Below, in pieces: positions 16,258-26,549 of a stretch of DNA of 64,000 nucleotides (the first letter of the stretch is position 1; every line of letters starts with the position of its first letter). Both the position numbers and the translations under genes were made by a program. The notes below the pieces were generated by a model, which was not told the DNA's origin, did no database searches, and was given only the letters and a program-made list of their open reading frames with translations. Source of the DNA: Alphaproteobacteria bacterium (lineage in GTDB: Bacteria; Pseudomonadota; Alphaproteobacteria; Ferrovibrionales; Ferrovibrionaceae); contig JAFKFH010000025.1 in assembly GCA_017307375.1 (NCBI GenBank), positions 1-64,000 of the forward strand. The letters run 5' to 3'.

Positions 16258-17856
16258 CTAGCTCTTCAGCCAGGTGTCGCGCCAGTCCGACGAGCCCCAG
16301 CGCGGGATGTTGTGATCGTTCTGCACCGTCTTCGAGGTGACGTCGTAGAATTGCCGCTCGGTCACCATCCAGACCGGCAGTTCGTCGTTCACTGCCCGCA
16401 CCCAGTCGGCATAGAGGCCCTTGCGCCTGACCGGGTCGAGTTCGGCCGCCGCATCGTCGATCAACCGGTCGACGGCATCGGACTGCCAGCCCCACTGATT
16501 GGTCCAGGGTGCCCCCTTGGGCGAACCGGAGCGGTACCAGACCGTGGTCGAAACCGCGGGGTCGCCGCGATACTGGTGCCAGCCGGTGGCGATGTCGAAG
16601 TTCCAGTCGCGATAGACCGTGGTCAGCGCCCCGGCGATGTCGAGCTGGACGATCTCGACCTTGATGCCGATCTGGCCGAGCGATTGCTGGATGAAGGTGG
16701 CCAGCAGCGGCACGTCCTCGCCGTTGTTGATCGGGACCAGCCGCAGGCTGAAGCGCTGGCCGCCGGCACCGCGCTTGTAGCCGGCCTCGTCGAGCAGCGC
16801 CTCGGCCTTCTTCCTGTCGAAACGGTAGGGCGGCTCGCCGCCCGGATAGAACGCGGTCGACGACGACGGGATCGGACCGGTCGCCGGCTTGCCCTGGCCG
16901 TAGAGGAAGTTCTCGATGAAGAAATCGACGTCGATGGCATGCGCGATCGCGCGGCGCACGCGAACGTCGGACAGTTCCTTGCGGCGGGTGTTGAATTCCA
17001 GGGTGTTGTTGAACGCGTTGGCCTCGGTCCCGCGGGTCGAGACATCGAAGCGCGGATCGCTCTTCAGCCGGTCGAGATCGGCAAGCGACAGGCCGTTATA
17101 GGGCGAGATCTGCACCTGGCCGGTTTCGACCGCGGCGGTCGCCGCCGACTTGTCGGTAATGAAGCGCCAGACGATCCGGTCGAGATAGGGCAGGTTCTGC
17201 CGCCAGTAGTTCGGGTTCTTCTCGGCAATGACGAACTGCCCGCGTTCGTACTGGACGAACCTGAACGGGCCGGTGCCGATCGGGGCCGTGTTGGCCGGGT
17301 TCTCCAGCACGTTGGTGCCTTCGTAGAGATGGCGCGGCACGATATAGCCGAGATCGCAGAGCGCGCGCAGCAGCAGGTTCAGCGGCATCGGCCGGGCATA
17401 GCGGAAGATCGCGGTCTGCGGATCGGGGGTGTCGACCGCCTCCAGATGCTGCTGCAGCTGGGTGCCGTAGTTCAGCTGCTTCTTCCACAGTTCCATCGCG
17501 GTGAACTGCACGTCGGCGGCGGTGAACGGCTTGCCGTCATGCCACTTCACCCCCTCGCGCAGCTTGAAGGTGACGTTGCGGCCGTCCGGCGTCGCCTCCC
17601 ACTCGCTCGCCAGCACGCCGACGGGGCGGCCGTCGGGTCCGAGATCGACCAGTGCCTCGATGATCTTCGAGGTGATCACGTAGACACCGGTCGAGGCCCG
17701 CAGGGCGGGGTTCAGGATGCGCTGCTCGGTCGGCAGGTGCACGGTCAGCACCCCGCCCGGCTTCGGCGCGTCGGCGGCACCGGCAATACCCGGCATTGCA
17801 GCCGCCAGGCCAAGCGCGCTGGCGCCACGCAGCAAGTCGCGACGGGAGAGGTTCAT
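16258..17856 (-). CDS. ABC importer substrate-binding protein, family 5, Tat signal
   Basis: A 532-residue peptide-type solute-binding protein. The N-terminus has SRRDLLRGASALGL and ends AGAADA, a twin-arginine-like signal peptide. The family pattern is clear: VTFKLREGVKWHDGKPFTAADV, GTGPFRFVQYERG, NPNYW. The start at 17856 is chosen over 17865 and 17892 because a GGGGA element lies about 10 bases upstream. First gene of the operon 16258-12375. Substrate unknown; the terminal ATC-hydrolase gene hints at a thiazoline or cyclic amino-acid derivative. Confidence 0.9.
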   Translation of the reverse strand: MNLSRRDLLRGASALGLAAAMPGIAGAADAPKPGGVLTVHLPTEQRILNPALRASTGVYVITSKIIEALVDLGPDGRPVGVLASEWEATPDGRNVTFKLREGVKWHDGKPFTAADVQFTAMELWKKQLNYGTQLQQHLEAVDTPDPQTAIFRYARPMPLNLLLRALCDLGYIVPRHLYEGTNVLENPANTAPIGTGPFRFVQYERGQFVIAEKNPNYWRQNLPYLDRIVWRFITDKSAATAAVETGQVQISPYNGLSLADLDRLKSDPRFDVSTRGTEANAFNNTLEFNTRRKELSDVRVRRAIAHAIDVDFFIENFLYGQGKPATGPIPSSSTAFYPGGEPPYRFDRKKAEALLDEAGYKRGAGGQRFSLRLVPINNGEDVPLLATFIQQSLGQIGIKVEIVQLDIAGALTTVYRDWNFDIATGWHQYRGDPAVSTTVWYRSGSPKGAPWTNQWGWQSDAVDRLIDDAAAELDPVRRKGLYADWVRAVNDELPVWMVTERQFYDVTSKTVQNDHNIPRWGSSDWRDTWLKS

Positions 17857-17982
17857 CGGCCGCATTCCCCGAAAAATCTTGTCATCGGCCAAAGTGTTAG
17901 CGCGTCAACGCTGATTCGGCAAAGAATAAATTCCATCATTTTTATAGATTTATGACCTGCCGTGCTGGCAACGCGCCGGGCC

Positions 17983-18186
17983 TTATCGCCGTGCAACCCA
18001 CACCCCGAGCCGGCCGAGCACGCTGAGCAGGCCGCCTCCGGCGATGGCCAGCAGGGCATGCTCGCCATAGATCGGCAGGCCGATCAGATAGGCCAGGATC
18101 GACAGGATCAGCCCGGCCAGGGCACCGAGCAGGAACCAGCGCATGAAGGCGCTGCCCGAGACGACATCCCAGATCAGATCGAGCAT
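17983..18186 (-). CDS. Small two-helix membrane protein, hypothetical
   Basis: A 67-residue hydrophobic protein with two predicted membrane helices (FMRWFLLGALAGLILSILAY and HALLAIAGGGLLSVLGRLG) and a short basic C-terminal WVARR. I do not recognise a family. It is divergent from the membrane protein at 18256 and lies upstream of the Tat-signal binding protein, separated by an AT-rich gap (17857-17982) that probably contains promoters. Confidence 0.55.
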   Translation of the reverse strand: MLDLIWDVVSGSAFMRWFLLGALAGLILSILAYLIGLPIYGEHALLAIAGGGLLSVLGRLGVWVARR

Positions 18187-18255
18187 TGCGCCAGCCTCTT
18201 ATCCGCCCCGCCCAAGCCTTGTATAACACGGGCGCCGGCTGGCGATGGAGGGATG

Positions 18256-18957
18256 ATGACCACGGTACCCGGGACGAGGGCGGGCGAGACGTTGCCGCTG
18301 CATCGGCGCATCGGCGCCTTCGCGCTGCGCGAATTCCACCATGTGATGCCGCCGACGCTGTTCTTTGCCGCCGGGTTCTGCCTGATCGTCGCGACCCAGC
18401 GGCTGCTGCTGGGCGAATACCTCGCCGAGCTGGCGGGGTTCATGGTCGCGATCACCTCGGCGCTGGTCGTCGGCAAGGCGGTACTGGTGGCCGACAAGAT
18501 GCCGTTCCTGCGCCGGTTCGACAATGCGCCGCTGATACGGCCGATCCTGTTCAAGTCGGTGGTCTACTGGAGCTTCGTGTTCATCGCCCGCTTCCTCGAA
18601 CGCGTGCTGCACTACGTCCTGGACGAAGGCCAGTTCGCCGGCTTCTTCGCCGATCTCGATGCCAATTTTTCCTGGCATCGGTTCCTGTTCATCCAGATCT
18701 GGATCCTGGTGCTGTTCCTGATCTACACCAGCGCGGCCGAATTGAACGCGCTGCTGGGCGACGGCGAATTGTGGAAGATCTTCTTCACCCGCCGCTCGGA
18801 CGACCTGAAGCGGACGCGGCGCCAGCGCGTGCGGGCACTGGTGCGCCTCAATGCGATCCTGCGCGGCAATACCGTCGCCGCCCTGCACGATCCGGCCAGC
18901 CCCGCCCATCGCGAGGCGATGGCGGTGCTGGAAAGCCTCGCGCGCGACGCCCGCTGA
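18256..18957 (+). CDS. Conserved-looking membrane protein of unknown function
   Basis: A 233-residue protein with about four membrane helices: around TLFFAAGFCLIVATQRLL, AGFMVAITSALVVGKAVLV, PILFKSVVYWSFVFIARF and RFLFIQIWILVLFLIYTSA. The C-terminal 70 residues are soluble and basic (RRSDDLKRTRRQR). No enzyme motif seen. Two adjacent ATGs (18253, 18256) follow GGAGGG at 18247-18252; the second has the better spacing. No neighbour gives a clear function. Confidence 0.75.
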   Translation: MTTVPGTRAGETLPLHRRIGAFALREFHHVMPPTLFFAAGFCLIVATQRLLLGEYLAELAGFMVAITSALVVGKAVLVADKMPFLRRFDNAPLIRPILFKSVVYWSFVFIARFLERVLHYVLDEGQFAGFFADLDANFSWHRFLFIQIWILVLFLIYTSAAELNALLGDGELWKIFFTRRSDDLKRTRRQRVRALVRLNAILRGNTVAALHDPASPAHREAMAVLESLARDAR

Positions 18958-18972
18958 ACCCGGACGCGGCGA

Positions 18973-19371
18973 TCAGTCCTCGCGCACCCATTCGAGGCGA
19001 TGGATCGATTCACGGTCGGCCCGGCCGACCGCCGACAGGGTTTCCAGGATGAAGCCGTCGGCCGTCGGCACGACGCGGCGGCGCAGCGTCTCGCCCAGCA
19101 TGCGCGGATCGGAGGCGAAGTCGACGGCATGATGGACGATATCGCCCAGCAGTTCCCAGCGCGCGGAATAGGCGGTCACGCCACGGGCGCCGGCCCGCTC
19201 GGCCGCCACACTCCAGTCCGGCGTCATCAGGAAGGCTGACATCAGGCCGTTGGCCGCATAGATCAGCCGGCCGGTCGCCTCGGCCGTGAACGGGTGGGTC
19301 ACGGTGCCGTCAGCGGCGATCCGCGACCATTCCTTCAGTTTCCAGGTGCCGAGCAGGCTGTCGGTCGTCAT
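18973..19371 (-). CDS. Lipocalin-like domain protein
   Basis: A 132-residue protein of the lipocalin-like (Lipocalin_5) family. LLGTWKLKEW at the N-terminus, HPFTAEATGRLIYAANGLMS and the later YSARWELLGDIVHHAVDF are the usual conserved strands. Such proteins form a small barrel that may bind a hydrophobic ligand; some are encoded with polyketide or tailoring enzymes. It is followed upstream by an alpha/beta hydrolase on the same strand, about 90 bases away, so they may be co-expressed. Confidence 0.82.
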   Translation of the reverse strand: MTTDSLLGTWKLKEWSRIAADGTVTHPFTAEATGRLIYAANGLMSAFLMTPDWSVAAERAGARGVTAYSARWELLGDIVHHAVDFASDPRMLGETLRRRVVPTADGFILETLSAVGRADRESIHRLEWVRED

Positions 19372-19460
19372 CGCTTGTCCTCCGCGCCGATTGCGGGCGC
19401 GACACTAGCCTGCCTCCACCGCCGGGGCCAAGGGTGCCAGGCCCCACGCCCTCGTCGCCG

Positions 19461-20333
19461 TCACGCCTTGCGCGCGTGATCGGCAATCGCGGCGACGAAG
19501 GCCGGAACCAGCGCCTCCGGCAGATCGTGCCCCATGCCCGGGAAGGTCTGGAGGACAGCGCCCGGTATACGCGCCGCGAGATCGCGACCGTGTTCGACCG
19601 GACGCACCGGGTCGGCCTCGCCATGCAGCACCAGCGTCGGGCAGCCGATGCGCGCGACCAGGGCACGACGGTCGCCCGACGCCATCGTGGCGGCCGCCTG
19701 CCGGACGATGCCCGACGGATCGTAGTCGCGATCGATCTGGCGGGCGTAGAAGGCATAGGCCTCGTCGTCGGTCATCGGATAGGCCGGGCTGCCGATGGCG
19801 CGGCGCACCCGCATGCCCAGCCCGATCACCTGTTCGCGGTCGGCGGGGTCGTCGGGTTGCGCCATCAGGGCGGCCCGCGCCTCGGGCGTGCCGGGCGGCA
19901 GGTCGGCCGCATGGGTCGAGGCCATGATCAGGGTCAGGCTGCGGCAGCGCGACGGATGATCGGCGGCAACGATCTGCCCGATCGCGCCGCCCATCGACAT
20001 GCCGACGAGATGGACCCGGTCGAGGCCAAGTGCGTCGAGCAGACCGACGGTATCGGCCGCCATGTCCGACAGCAGGTAGGGCGCCCGTGCGTTGCCGGCA
20101 GCAATGGCAGCCAGATCGGGCTGGCCGGCGGCGTCGAACTTCTGCGACAGGCCGATATCGCGGTTGTCGAAGCGGACGACACGAAAGCCGGCGGCGGCGA
20201 GGCCGTCGATCATGGTTTCCGGCCAGAAGGTGAGCTGGGCGGCGAGGCCCATGATCATCACCATCGGCTCGCCATCGGCGGGACCGACCGCCTCATAGGC
20301 GATTCTTACACTATTGCCAGTTACAAAACCCAT
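19461..20333 (-). CDS. Alpha/beta hydrolase (RdmC-like)
   Basis: A 290-residue alpha/beta hydrolase. MVMIMGLAAQLTFWPE is the oxyanion strand (Met in place of His), VRFDNRDIGLSQKFD is typical of the aclacinomycin-methylesterase-like group, GMSMGGAIGQ holds the nucleophile and GMGHDLPEAL the catalytic His. An in-frame start at 20429 is possible, but MGFVTGNSV at 20333 has GGGGACG about 6 bases upstream and the usual family N-terminus. The substrate is not known; probably a methyl or acyl ester. Confidence 0.85.
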   Translation of the reverse strand: MGFVTGNSVRIAYEAVGPADGEPMVMIMGLAAQLTFWPETMIDGLAAAGFRVVRFDNRDIGLSQKFDAAGQPDLAAIAAGNARAPYLLSDMAADTVGLLDALGLDRVHLVGMSMGGAIGQIVAADHPSRCRSLTLIMASTHAADLPPGTPEARAALMAQPDDPADREQVIGLGMRVRRAIGSPAYPMTDDEAYAFYARQIDRDYDPSGIVRQAAATMASGDRRALVARIGCPTLVLHGEADPVRPVEHGRDLAARIPGAVLQTFPGMGHDLPEALVPAFVAAIADHARKA

Positions 20334-20448
20334 ACAGACGTCCCCGTGGACAGTGTGGCAGAATCTCGCATGAAAGAGGATCGGTGCATGACTGTATTGC
20401 GCAAGCCGGGGTTGCTTCGCATCCCGCACTGCGGCATCATCTTCAGCA

Positions 20449-20464
20449 TTAACTAATTATTAAC
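20449..20464. promoter_or_regulatory. CtrA-type binding box
   Basis: TTAA at 20449-20452, seven bases, then TTAAC at 20460-20464: an exact match to the full CtrA consensus TTAA-N7-TTAAC. It lies about 40 bases upstream of the 20505 start codon, a normal promoter-overlapping position. CtrA is the alphaproteobacterial master regulator of cell cycle or motility genes. Confidence 0.6.
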
Positions 20465-20504
20465 CAATTGTCCAAGATTACCCGAGTTTACTAGAGGAAT
20501 GCCG

Positions 20505-20936
20505 ATGCGCGGCGCAGTCGCCCCTTCAATGGCCCGTGTGCTGATGCCTGACGAGTTCGCCATCCGGCGGGCTTACAAGGCCATCAACATGAAGGGCAAG
20601 CGCGACACCTTCTCCAACCAGTTCCACAAGCGCCTCTACGAACTGCAGCCCAAGCTGGTCGAATCGCTGTCGCCCAACCAGACCCAGCAGAAAAAACGCC
20701 TGATGCTGCTGCTGGAGGCGATCATCGACAAGATCGGCGACGACGGCTCGGCACCGGCGACGCGGCCGCCGCAGGAGGCGCGCGACACCAAGCTGTCGTT
20801 TACCGACCTGCGCATGCAGCACATCACCCTGGCCTTCGTCGACGCGCTGGAGTTCTCGACCAACCAGTCGCTGTCGCCGCAGGCGCACGAATGGTTCGAA
20901 AGCCACGTCCGCTCGGTGCTGGGCGAATCGATCTGA
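20505..20936 (+). CDS. Small helical protein, possibly globin-like
   Basis: A 143-residue mainly helical protein. RDTFSNQFHKRLYELQPKLV followed by QTQQKKRLMLLLEAIIDKIG recalls the B-E helix part of bacterial globins, and ITLAFVDALEF with SPQAHEWFESHV resembles the G-H region, but identity is weak and haem ligands cannot be confirmed (a His is present in LRMQHIT). The ATG at 20505 is chosen over 20499 because AGAGGA at 20493-20498 then has correct spacing. A CtrA box lies upstream, so cell-cycle or motility-linked expression is possible. Confidence 0.7.
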   Translation: MRGAVAPSMARVLMPDEFAIRRAYKAINMKGKRDTFSNQFHKRLYELQPKLVESLSPNQTQQKKRLMLLLEAIIDKIGDDGSAPATRPPQEARDTKLSFTDLRMQHITLAFVDALEFSTNQSLSPQAHEWFESHVRSVLGESI

Positions 20937-20957
20937 TCCGGCGCCGCTGAAGCCCGG

Positions 20958-22052
20958 TCAGGCGCCGGCGGCGACGCGCGTCCAGACCTTGAGGGCCTGA
21001 ACCGTTTCGGCAACGTCGTGCACGCGCAGGATATGCGCGCCGGCCGAGGCCGCGGCCAGGGCGGCGGCGATCGATCCGGCCTGGCGCCGGTCCGGCTCGC
21101 GCACGCCGCTGGCCGCCCCGACGAAGCTCTTGCGCGACAAGCCGGCGAGGATCGGACGGCCGAGGGCATGCAGCGCGGCCATGCCTTTCAGCAACGCGAA
21201 ATTCTGCGCTTCGGTCTTGGCGAAGCCGAAACCGGGGTCGATCACCAGGCGCTCGCGCGCGATGCCGGCGGCTACCGCATGGTCGATCCGCGCAGCCAGT
21301 TCCTCGACGATATCGACGATCAGGTCGTCATAGGCCACGCGGTCCCGCATCGTCGTCGGGTCGCCGCGCATATGCATCAGCACGACCGGCACGTCGAGCC
21401 CCGCCAGCAGGTCGGCGGCGCCGGGATCATGACCCAGCGCGCTGACGTCGTTGACCATCGCCGCGCCGGCGGCGACCGCCGCCCGCATCACCACCGCACT
21501 GCGCGTATCGACGGCACAGCGCACGCCGTCCTCGGCCGCCGCGGCGACCACCGGCAGGACGCGGGCGCATTGCGTGCCGGCATCGATCTCGCGCGAGCCG
21601 GGGCGGGTCGATTCACCGCCGATATCGAGCAGGTCGGCACCCGCGGCGACCAGCCGGCGGGCATGGCAGATCGCCTCGGCCGGCAGGTCATGCCGCCCGC
21701 CATCGGAAAAACTGTCGGGGGTGACGTTGACTATGCCCATGACCAGCGGATGCGCCAGATCCCAGCCTGCAAGGATGGGACGATATTCCAGCCGGCTGAG
21801 GGCATCGGCCAGACGCGGCTCCCGCGCCGCCAGCGCGCCGGCCGCCGGCCGGTCGAGCCGCGTATCCCACAGGGTGCGGCCCGCGTCGCGCACAACGACC
21901 CGCAGGCGATGCCAGGCAAGGCCGGTGCCGTTGAGCCTGGGCTCGTCACGGCTGGCCCAGGCCACCGCATCGGGCAGGGCCCAGACGGTGCCGAGGGGCA
22001 AAATGTCAGGGCCCGCCGAAGGCGGGCCCTGGATCGTCGTGGCTGTCGTCAC
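20958..22052 (-). CDS. folP: Dihydropteroate synthase
   Basis: A 364-residue enzyme that joins 4-aminobenzoate to hydroxymethyldihydropterin diphosphate in folate synthesis. Core motifs: VMGIVNVTPDSFSDGG, DIGGESTRPGS, NDVSAL, VVLMHMRGDPTTM, IDPGFGFAKT and LAGLSRKSFVG. The roughly 100-residue N-terminal extension is common in alphaproteobacteria. The nominal GTG start at 22052 is 4 bases from the ftsH stop, but a terminator-like hairpin (22008-22030) lies over codons 8-15, so TTG 22001 is an alternative. Usually followed by glmM in this order, but not here. Confidence 0.93.
   Translation of the reverse strand: MTTATTIQGPPSAGPDILPLGTVWALPDAVAWASRDEPRLNGTGLAWHRLRVVVRDAGRTLWDTRLDRPAAGALAAREPRLADALSRLEYRPILAGWDLAHPLVMGIVNVTPDSFSDGGRHDLPAEAICHARRLVAAGADLLDIGGESTRPGSREIDAGTQCARVLPVVAAAAEDGVRCAVDTRSAVVMRAAVAAGAAMVNDVSALGHDPGAADLLAGLDVPVVLMHMRGDPTTMRDRVAYDDLIVDIVEELAARIDHAVAAGIARERLVIDPGFGFAKTEAQNFALLKGMAALHALGRPILAGLSRKSFVGAASGVREPDRRQAGSIAAALAAASAGAHILRVHDVAETVQALKVWTRVAAGA
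21999..22030 (-). terminator. Terminator-like hairpin after ftsH, inside the folP 5' end
   Basis: Perfect 10-bp stem (AGGGCCCGCC / GGCGGGCCCT, 22008-22030) with a 3-base loop, followed on the minus strand by GACATTTTG. It sits about 27 bases after the ftsH stop. It could terminate or attenuate ftsH transcripts before folP. Confidence 0.55.
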
Positions 22053-22056
22053 CGGG

Positions 22057-23982
<1,926 letters not shown>

Positions 23983-24129
23983 GACGTCAGTCCTTTCCTC
24001 CACCGGCGCGACGCAATCCTTGCAGCCCGGAAACCCGGGCCGTTGCGCCGGAAGACGGGTAGCATACCCCAAATTCCCGGCGTCGCCAGCCACCCGCAAT
24101 AGATAAGCGTCAAACGGCCGGTTGCAATG

Positions 24130-25416
24130 TCACCGATACGCGTTGCGGCGGGCATTTGTCGCATCCGGCCAGATCGGCGCGATGGTCAGGCCCTGGCATC
24201 CCGCCAGGGTCGGCAGGGCGACCGCCCGACCGCCGATCAGCAGGGCCGGCACGACCGGCCGGGCGATGGCCGGCACAGCCGACAACATCGCCTTCAGGGC
24301 TGCCGGCACGCCCGTGCCAACGGCGCCGAGCCTGGTACCGGGTGGCAGGTCAGCCGAGGTCCGGATCCGGAAACGGCCGTCCCAATCCAGGGTTTCCGCC
24401 GGTTTCAGATCGATCGGGGAGGCAATCGCGCTGGCTTCGCGCGCGATGAGCAGCCGATCGCCCGACAGCCGCAGACGGCAACCGGCAAGCGTGCGATCGA
24501 CCGGCTCGCCGGCCATCCAGCAGGCGAATGCAGCCTCCAGCCGGGCCAGCCTCGGCGGGTAGGCATCGCCACCAACCCAGCGCAGCAGATCGCGCAGCGC
24601 CCGCAGGCCGATTTCCTCGGGCGCGCCACGTACCGGGCCGGTCACAATTTCGGCATAGCCTTCGGGTCGGCAGGTCGCGGCAACTTCCAGCAACTGGTCC
24701 GTGACGACATCGAGGGCGGCGCGGGCCCTGGCCAGCCGCGCCGCGGTGGCGGCCAGGCGCGAGGCGCCGAGGCCCGCGGCCTCGAGCCCGGCGGCCGCCT
24801 GACGCATCACCGTGCGGGCATATCGCGCGTCGCGGTTCGATTCATCCTCGATCCAGGGCTGGTTGCGGGCGACGAGCGTCGCCCGCATGCGGGTGCGGGA
24901 TTGGTCGAGCAGCGGTCGTAGCAGGGCGATGCCGCCGATATCGAGGCGCAGCGCCATCGCGGCGAGGCCGTCGACGCCGCTGCCGCGGGCCAGCCGCAAC
25001 AGCACTGTCTCCCCCTGGTCCTCGAGATGATGGCCGAGCAGGATTGCCAATACCCGATGCCGCATGGCCCAGCCGAGCATCAGGCGATAGCGCGCGGTGC
25101 GGGCGGCCGCCTGCCGATTGGCGGTTGGTTTGGCTTCTTCCCAGCGCAGCGTTTCGTGCGGAATGCTGGCTGCGCCGAGCCAACCGCCCACGGTGGCGGC
25201 TTCCGCGGCTGAGCCGGGTCGCAATCCATGATCGACGGTCAGCGCGGTCAGGCTGTGCCCGGACGCACGAGCCCAGTCGGCCGCGACAAGCGCCAATGCC
25301 AGGCTGTCGGCGCCGCCCGATACCGCAACAGCCAGTCGCGAACCAGGCGGCAAGTCAATCAGCCGGTCGATCAGGCGGCCGAATTCGGCCGCCGTCAGGA
25401 CCTGATCGTCAGCCAC
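24130..25416 (-). CDS. tilS: tRNA(Ile)-lysidine synthase
   Basis: A 428-residue N-type ATP pyrophosphatase that converts C34 of the tRNA-Ile2 anticodon to lysidine, essential for reading AUA. The PP-loop is AVSGGADSLA near residues 31-40. LTVDHGLRPGS, LLGHHLEDQGET and RPLL are conserved TilS motifs. The C-terminal part is a substrate-binding region with weaker conservation. Start codon overlaps the cpoB 3' end by 8 bases. Position between cpoB and ftsH is the normal alphaproteobacterial order. Confidence 0.95.
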   Translation of the reverse strand: MADDQVLTAAEFGRLIDRLIDLPPGSRLAVAVSGGADSLALALVAADWARASGHSLTALTVDHGLRPGSAAEAATVGGWLGAASIPHETLRWEEAKPTANRQAAARTARYRLMLGWAMRHRVLAILLGHHLEDQGETVLLRLARGSGVDGLAAMALRLDIGGIALLRPLLDQSRTRMRATLVARNQPWIEDESNRDARYARTVMRQAAAGLEAAGLGASRLAATAARLARARAALDVVTDQLLEVAATCRPEGYAEIVTGPVRGAPEEIGLRALRDLLRWVGGDAYPPRLARLEAAFACWMAGEPVDRTLAGCRLRLSGDRLLIAREASAIASPIDLKPAETLDWDGRFRIRTSADLPPGTRLGAVGTGVPAALKAMLSAVPAIARPVVPALLIGGRAVALPTLAGCQGLTIAPIWPDATNARRNAYR

Positions 25417-26320
25417 TGCACCCGGCGCGCGCCCGTTCGGCCGCGGCGAGCTGGCGGACCGACGGCGGCGGGTTGGGGAAGTCGGCGTTGAGCTGCCGGA
25501 AGACTGCGCAGGCCTGCTGCTTCTGGTTCATGTTGGTGAGCGACATGCCCAGCTTGACCAGCGAGTCCGGCGCCTTGGGGCTCTTCGGATATTTCTGGTA
25601 GCCCTTCAGGAAGTTCGCGGCCGCCTTCTCGTAATCCTTGCGGGCATACGAGCTTTCGGCCAGCCAGTACTGGGCATTGCCGGCCAGCTTGTCGTCGGGA
25701 TAGGCGCCGAGCCATTCGTTGAACGCCTGTTCGGCCCCGGCATAGTCGCCCTTCAGCAACAGCTTGTAGGAAAAGTCATAGCGGTCCTGCGGGCTGCCCG
25801 GCGGCAGGGTCACCTTGGGTGCCGGCGCCGAAGCCTGTTGCTGGGCCGGGGCGGCCGGGGCCGGCCCCGTGCGCAACTGCATCGGCGCGCCCGCGTTCTG
25901 TTCCTTCGGCGGCGGGGCGCCTTCGGTCGAACCGGCCTGCGCCGCGCCGGCGGCTGGCGGCTTGCCGCCGTTCTCCAGCACGCCGAAACGATAGTCGACA
26001 TCGGCGACCAGCTTGTCGACGCGCTCGGTCAGGCGGCGGTTGTTGTATTCGGATTGTTCCTGCTGGTTCAGATACTGGCGCATCTGGTTTTCCAGCTGGT
26101 CCAGGCGGTCGGACAGGTTCTGCACGGCGCCGGCGGCCGGCTGGACGTTGCGCTGGGTCGCCTGCAGCTGCTGCATCTGCTGTTCGAGCGCGGCCATCCG
26201 GTCGCTCAGCAGTTTCCAGTCGTTCCAGCCTTGCGCGTGGGCCGGAACCGTCAAGGCCAGAAGGCTCGCGCCCACCGCCAAGGCGGACGCCCACATGTTC
26301 AGTCGCGCTGATGACATCAT
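25409..26320 (-). CDS. cpoB: Cell division coordinator CpoB (Tol-Pal system protein YbgF)
   Basis: A 303-residue periplasmic protein. Residues 1-28 are a signal peptide ending PAHA-Q. A coiled coil follows (LSDRMAALEQQMQQLQATQR, LSDRLDQLENQMRQYLNQQE), then a Pro/Ala-rich linker and a C-terminal TPR domain (YDFSYKLLLKGDYAGAEQAF onwards). CpoB links outer-membrane constriction by Tol-Pal to peptidoglycan synthesis. ATG 26320 has AGGA 9 bases upstream; ATG 26317 also possible. Last gene of the tol-pal cluster. Confidence 0.93.
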   Translation of the reverse strand: MMSSARLNMWASALAVGASLLALTVPAHAQGWNDWKLLSDRMAALEQQMQQLQATQRNVQPAAGAVQNLSDRLDQLENQMRQYLNQQEQSEYNNRRLTERVDKLVADVDYRFGVLENGGKPPAAGAAQAGSTEGAPPPKEQNAGAPMQLRTGPAPAAPAQQQASAPAPKVTLPPGSPQDRYDFSYKLLLKGDYAGAEQAFNEWLGAYPDDKLAGNAQYWLAESSYARKDYEKAAANFLKGYQKYPKSPKAPDSLVKLGMSLTNMNQKQQACAVFRQLNADFPNPPPSVRQLAAAERARAGCSG

Positions 26321-26483
26321 GCCCGAATTCCTGTGCAGTCCCGTGCAGCCGAGCCGCAGCTTGTCGATGATCTCTAAGTGTTTCCCAATTCAGGCCAAAT
26401 CAAGGCCGGGAATCCGGATAGCCGGGCCGTCCGCCGGGAGACATGCGGAACGACCGGATAAAATCTCCGGAAACCAAATCGCG

Positions 26484-26520
26484 CAAAACAAAACGGGGAG
26501 CGCGCAATGCGCGCTCCCCG
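26484..26520 (-). terminator. Intrinsic terminator after pal
   Basis: Perfect 12-bp stem CGGGGAGCGCGC (26494-26505) with its complement (26509-26520) and a 3-base AAT loop. On the minus strand it is followed by GTTTTGTTTTG. It lies 30 bases after the pal stop and before cpoB, so it probably separates pal from cpoB transcription, at least partly. Confidence 0.85.
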
Positions 26521-26549
26521 CCAGAACTCAGTGCAACGCAGTCGTCAGA

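Noticed and set aside
20938-20968. Inverted repeat CCGGCGCC/GGCGCCGG between the globin-like gene and folP
   Set aside because: Loop of 15 bases, no T tract, partly within folP coding; not convincing as a terminator.
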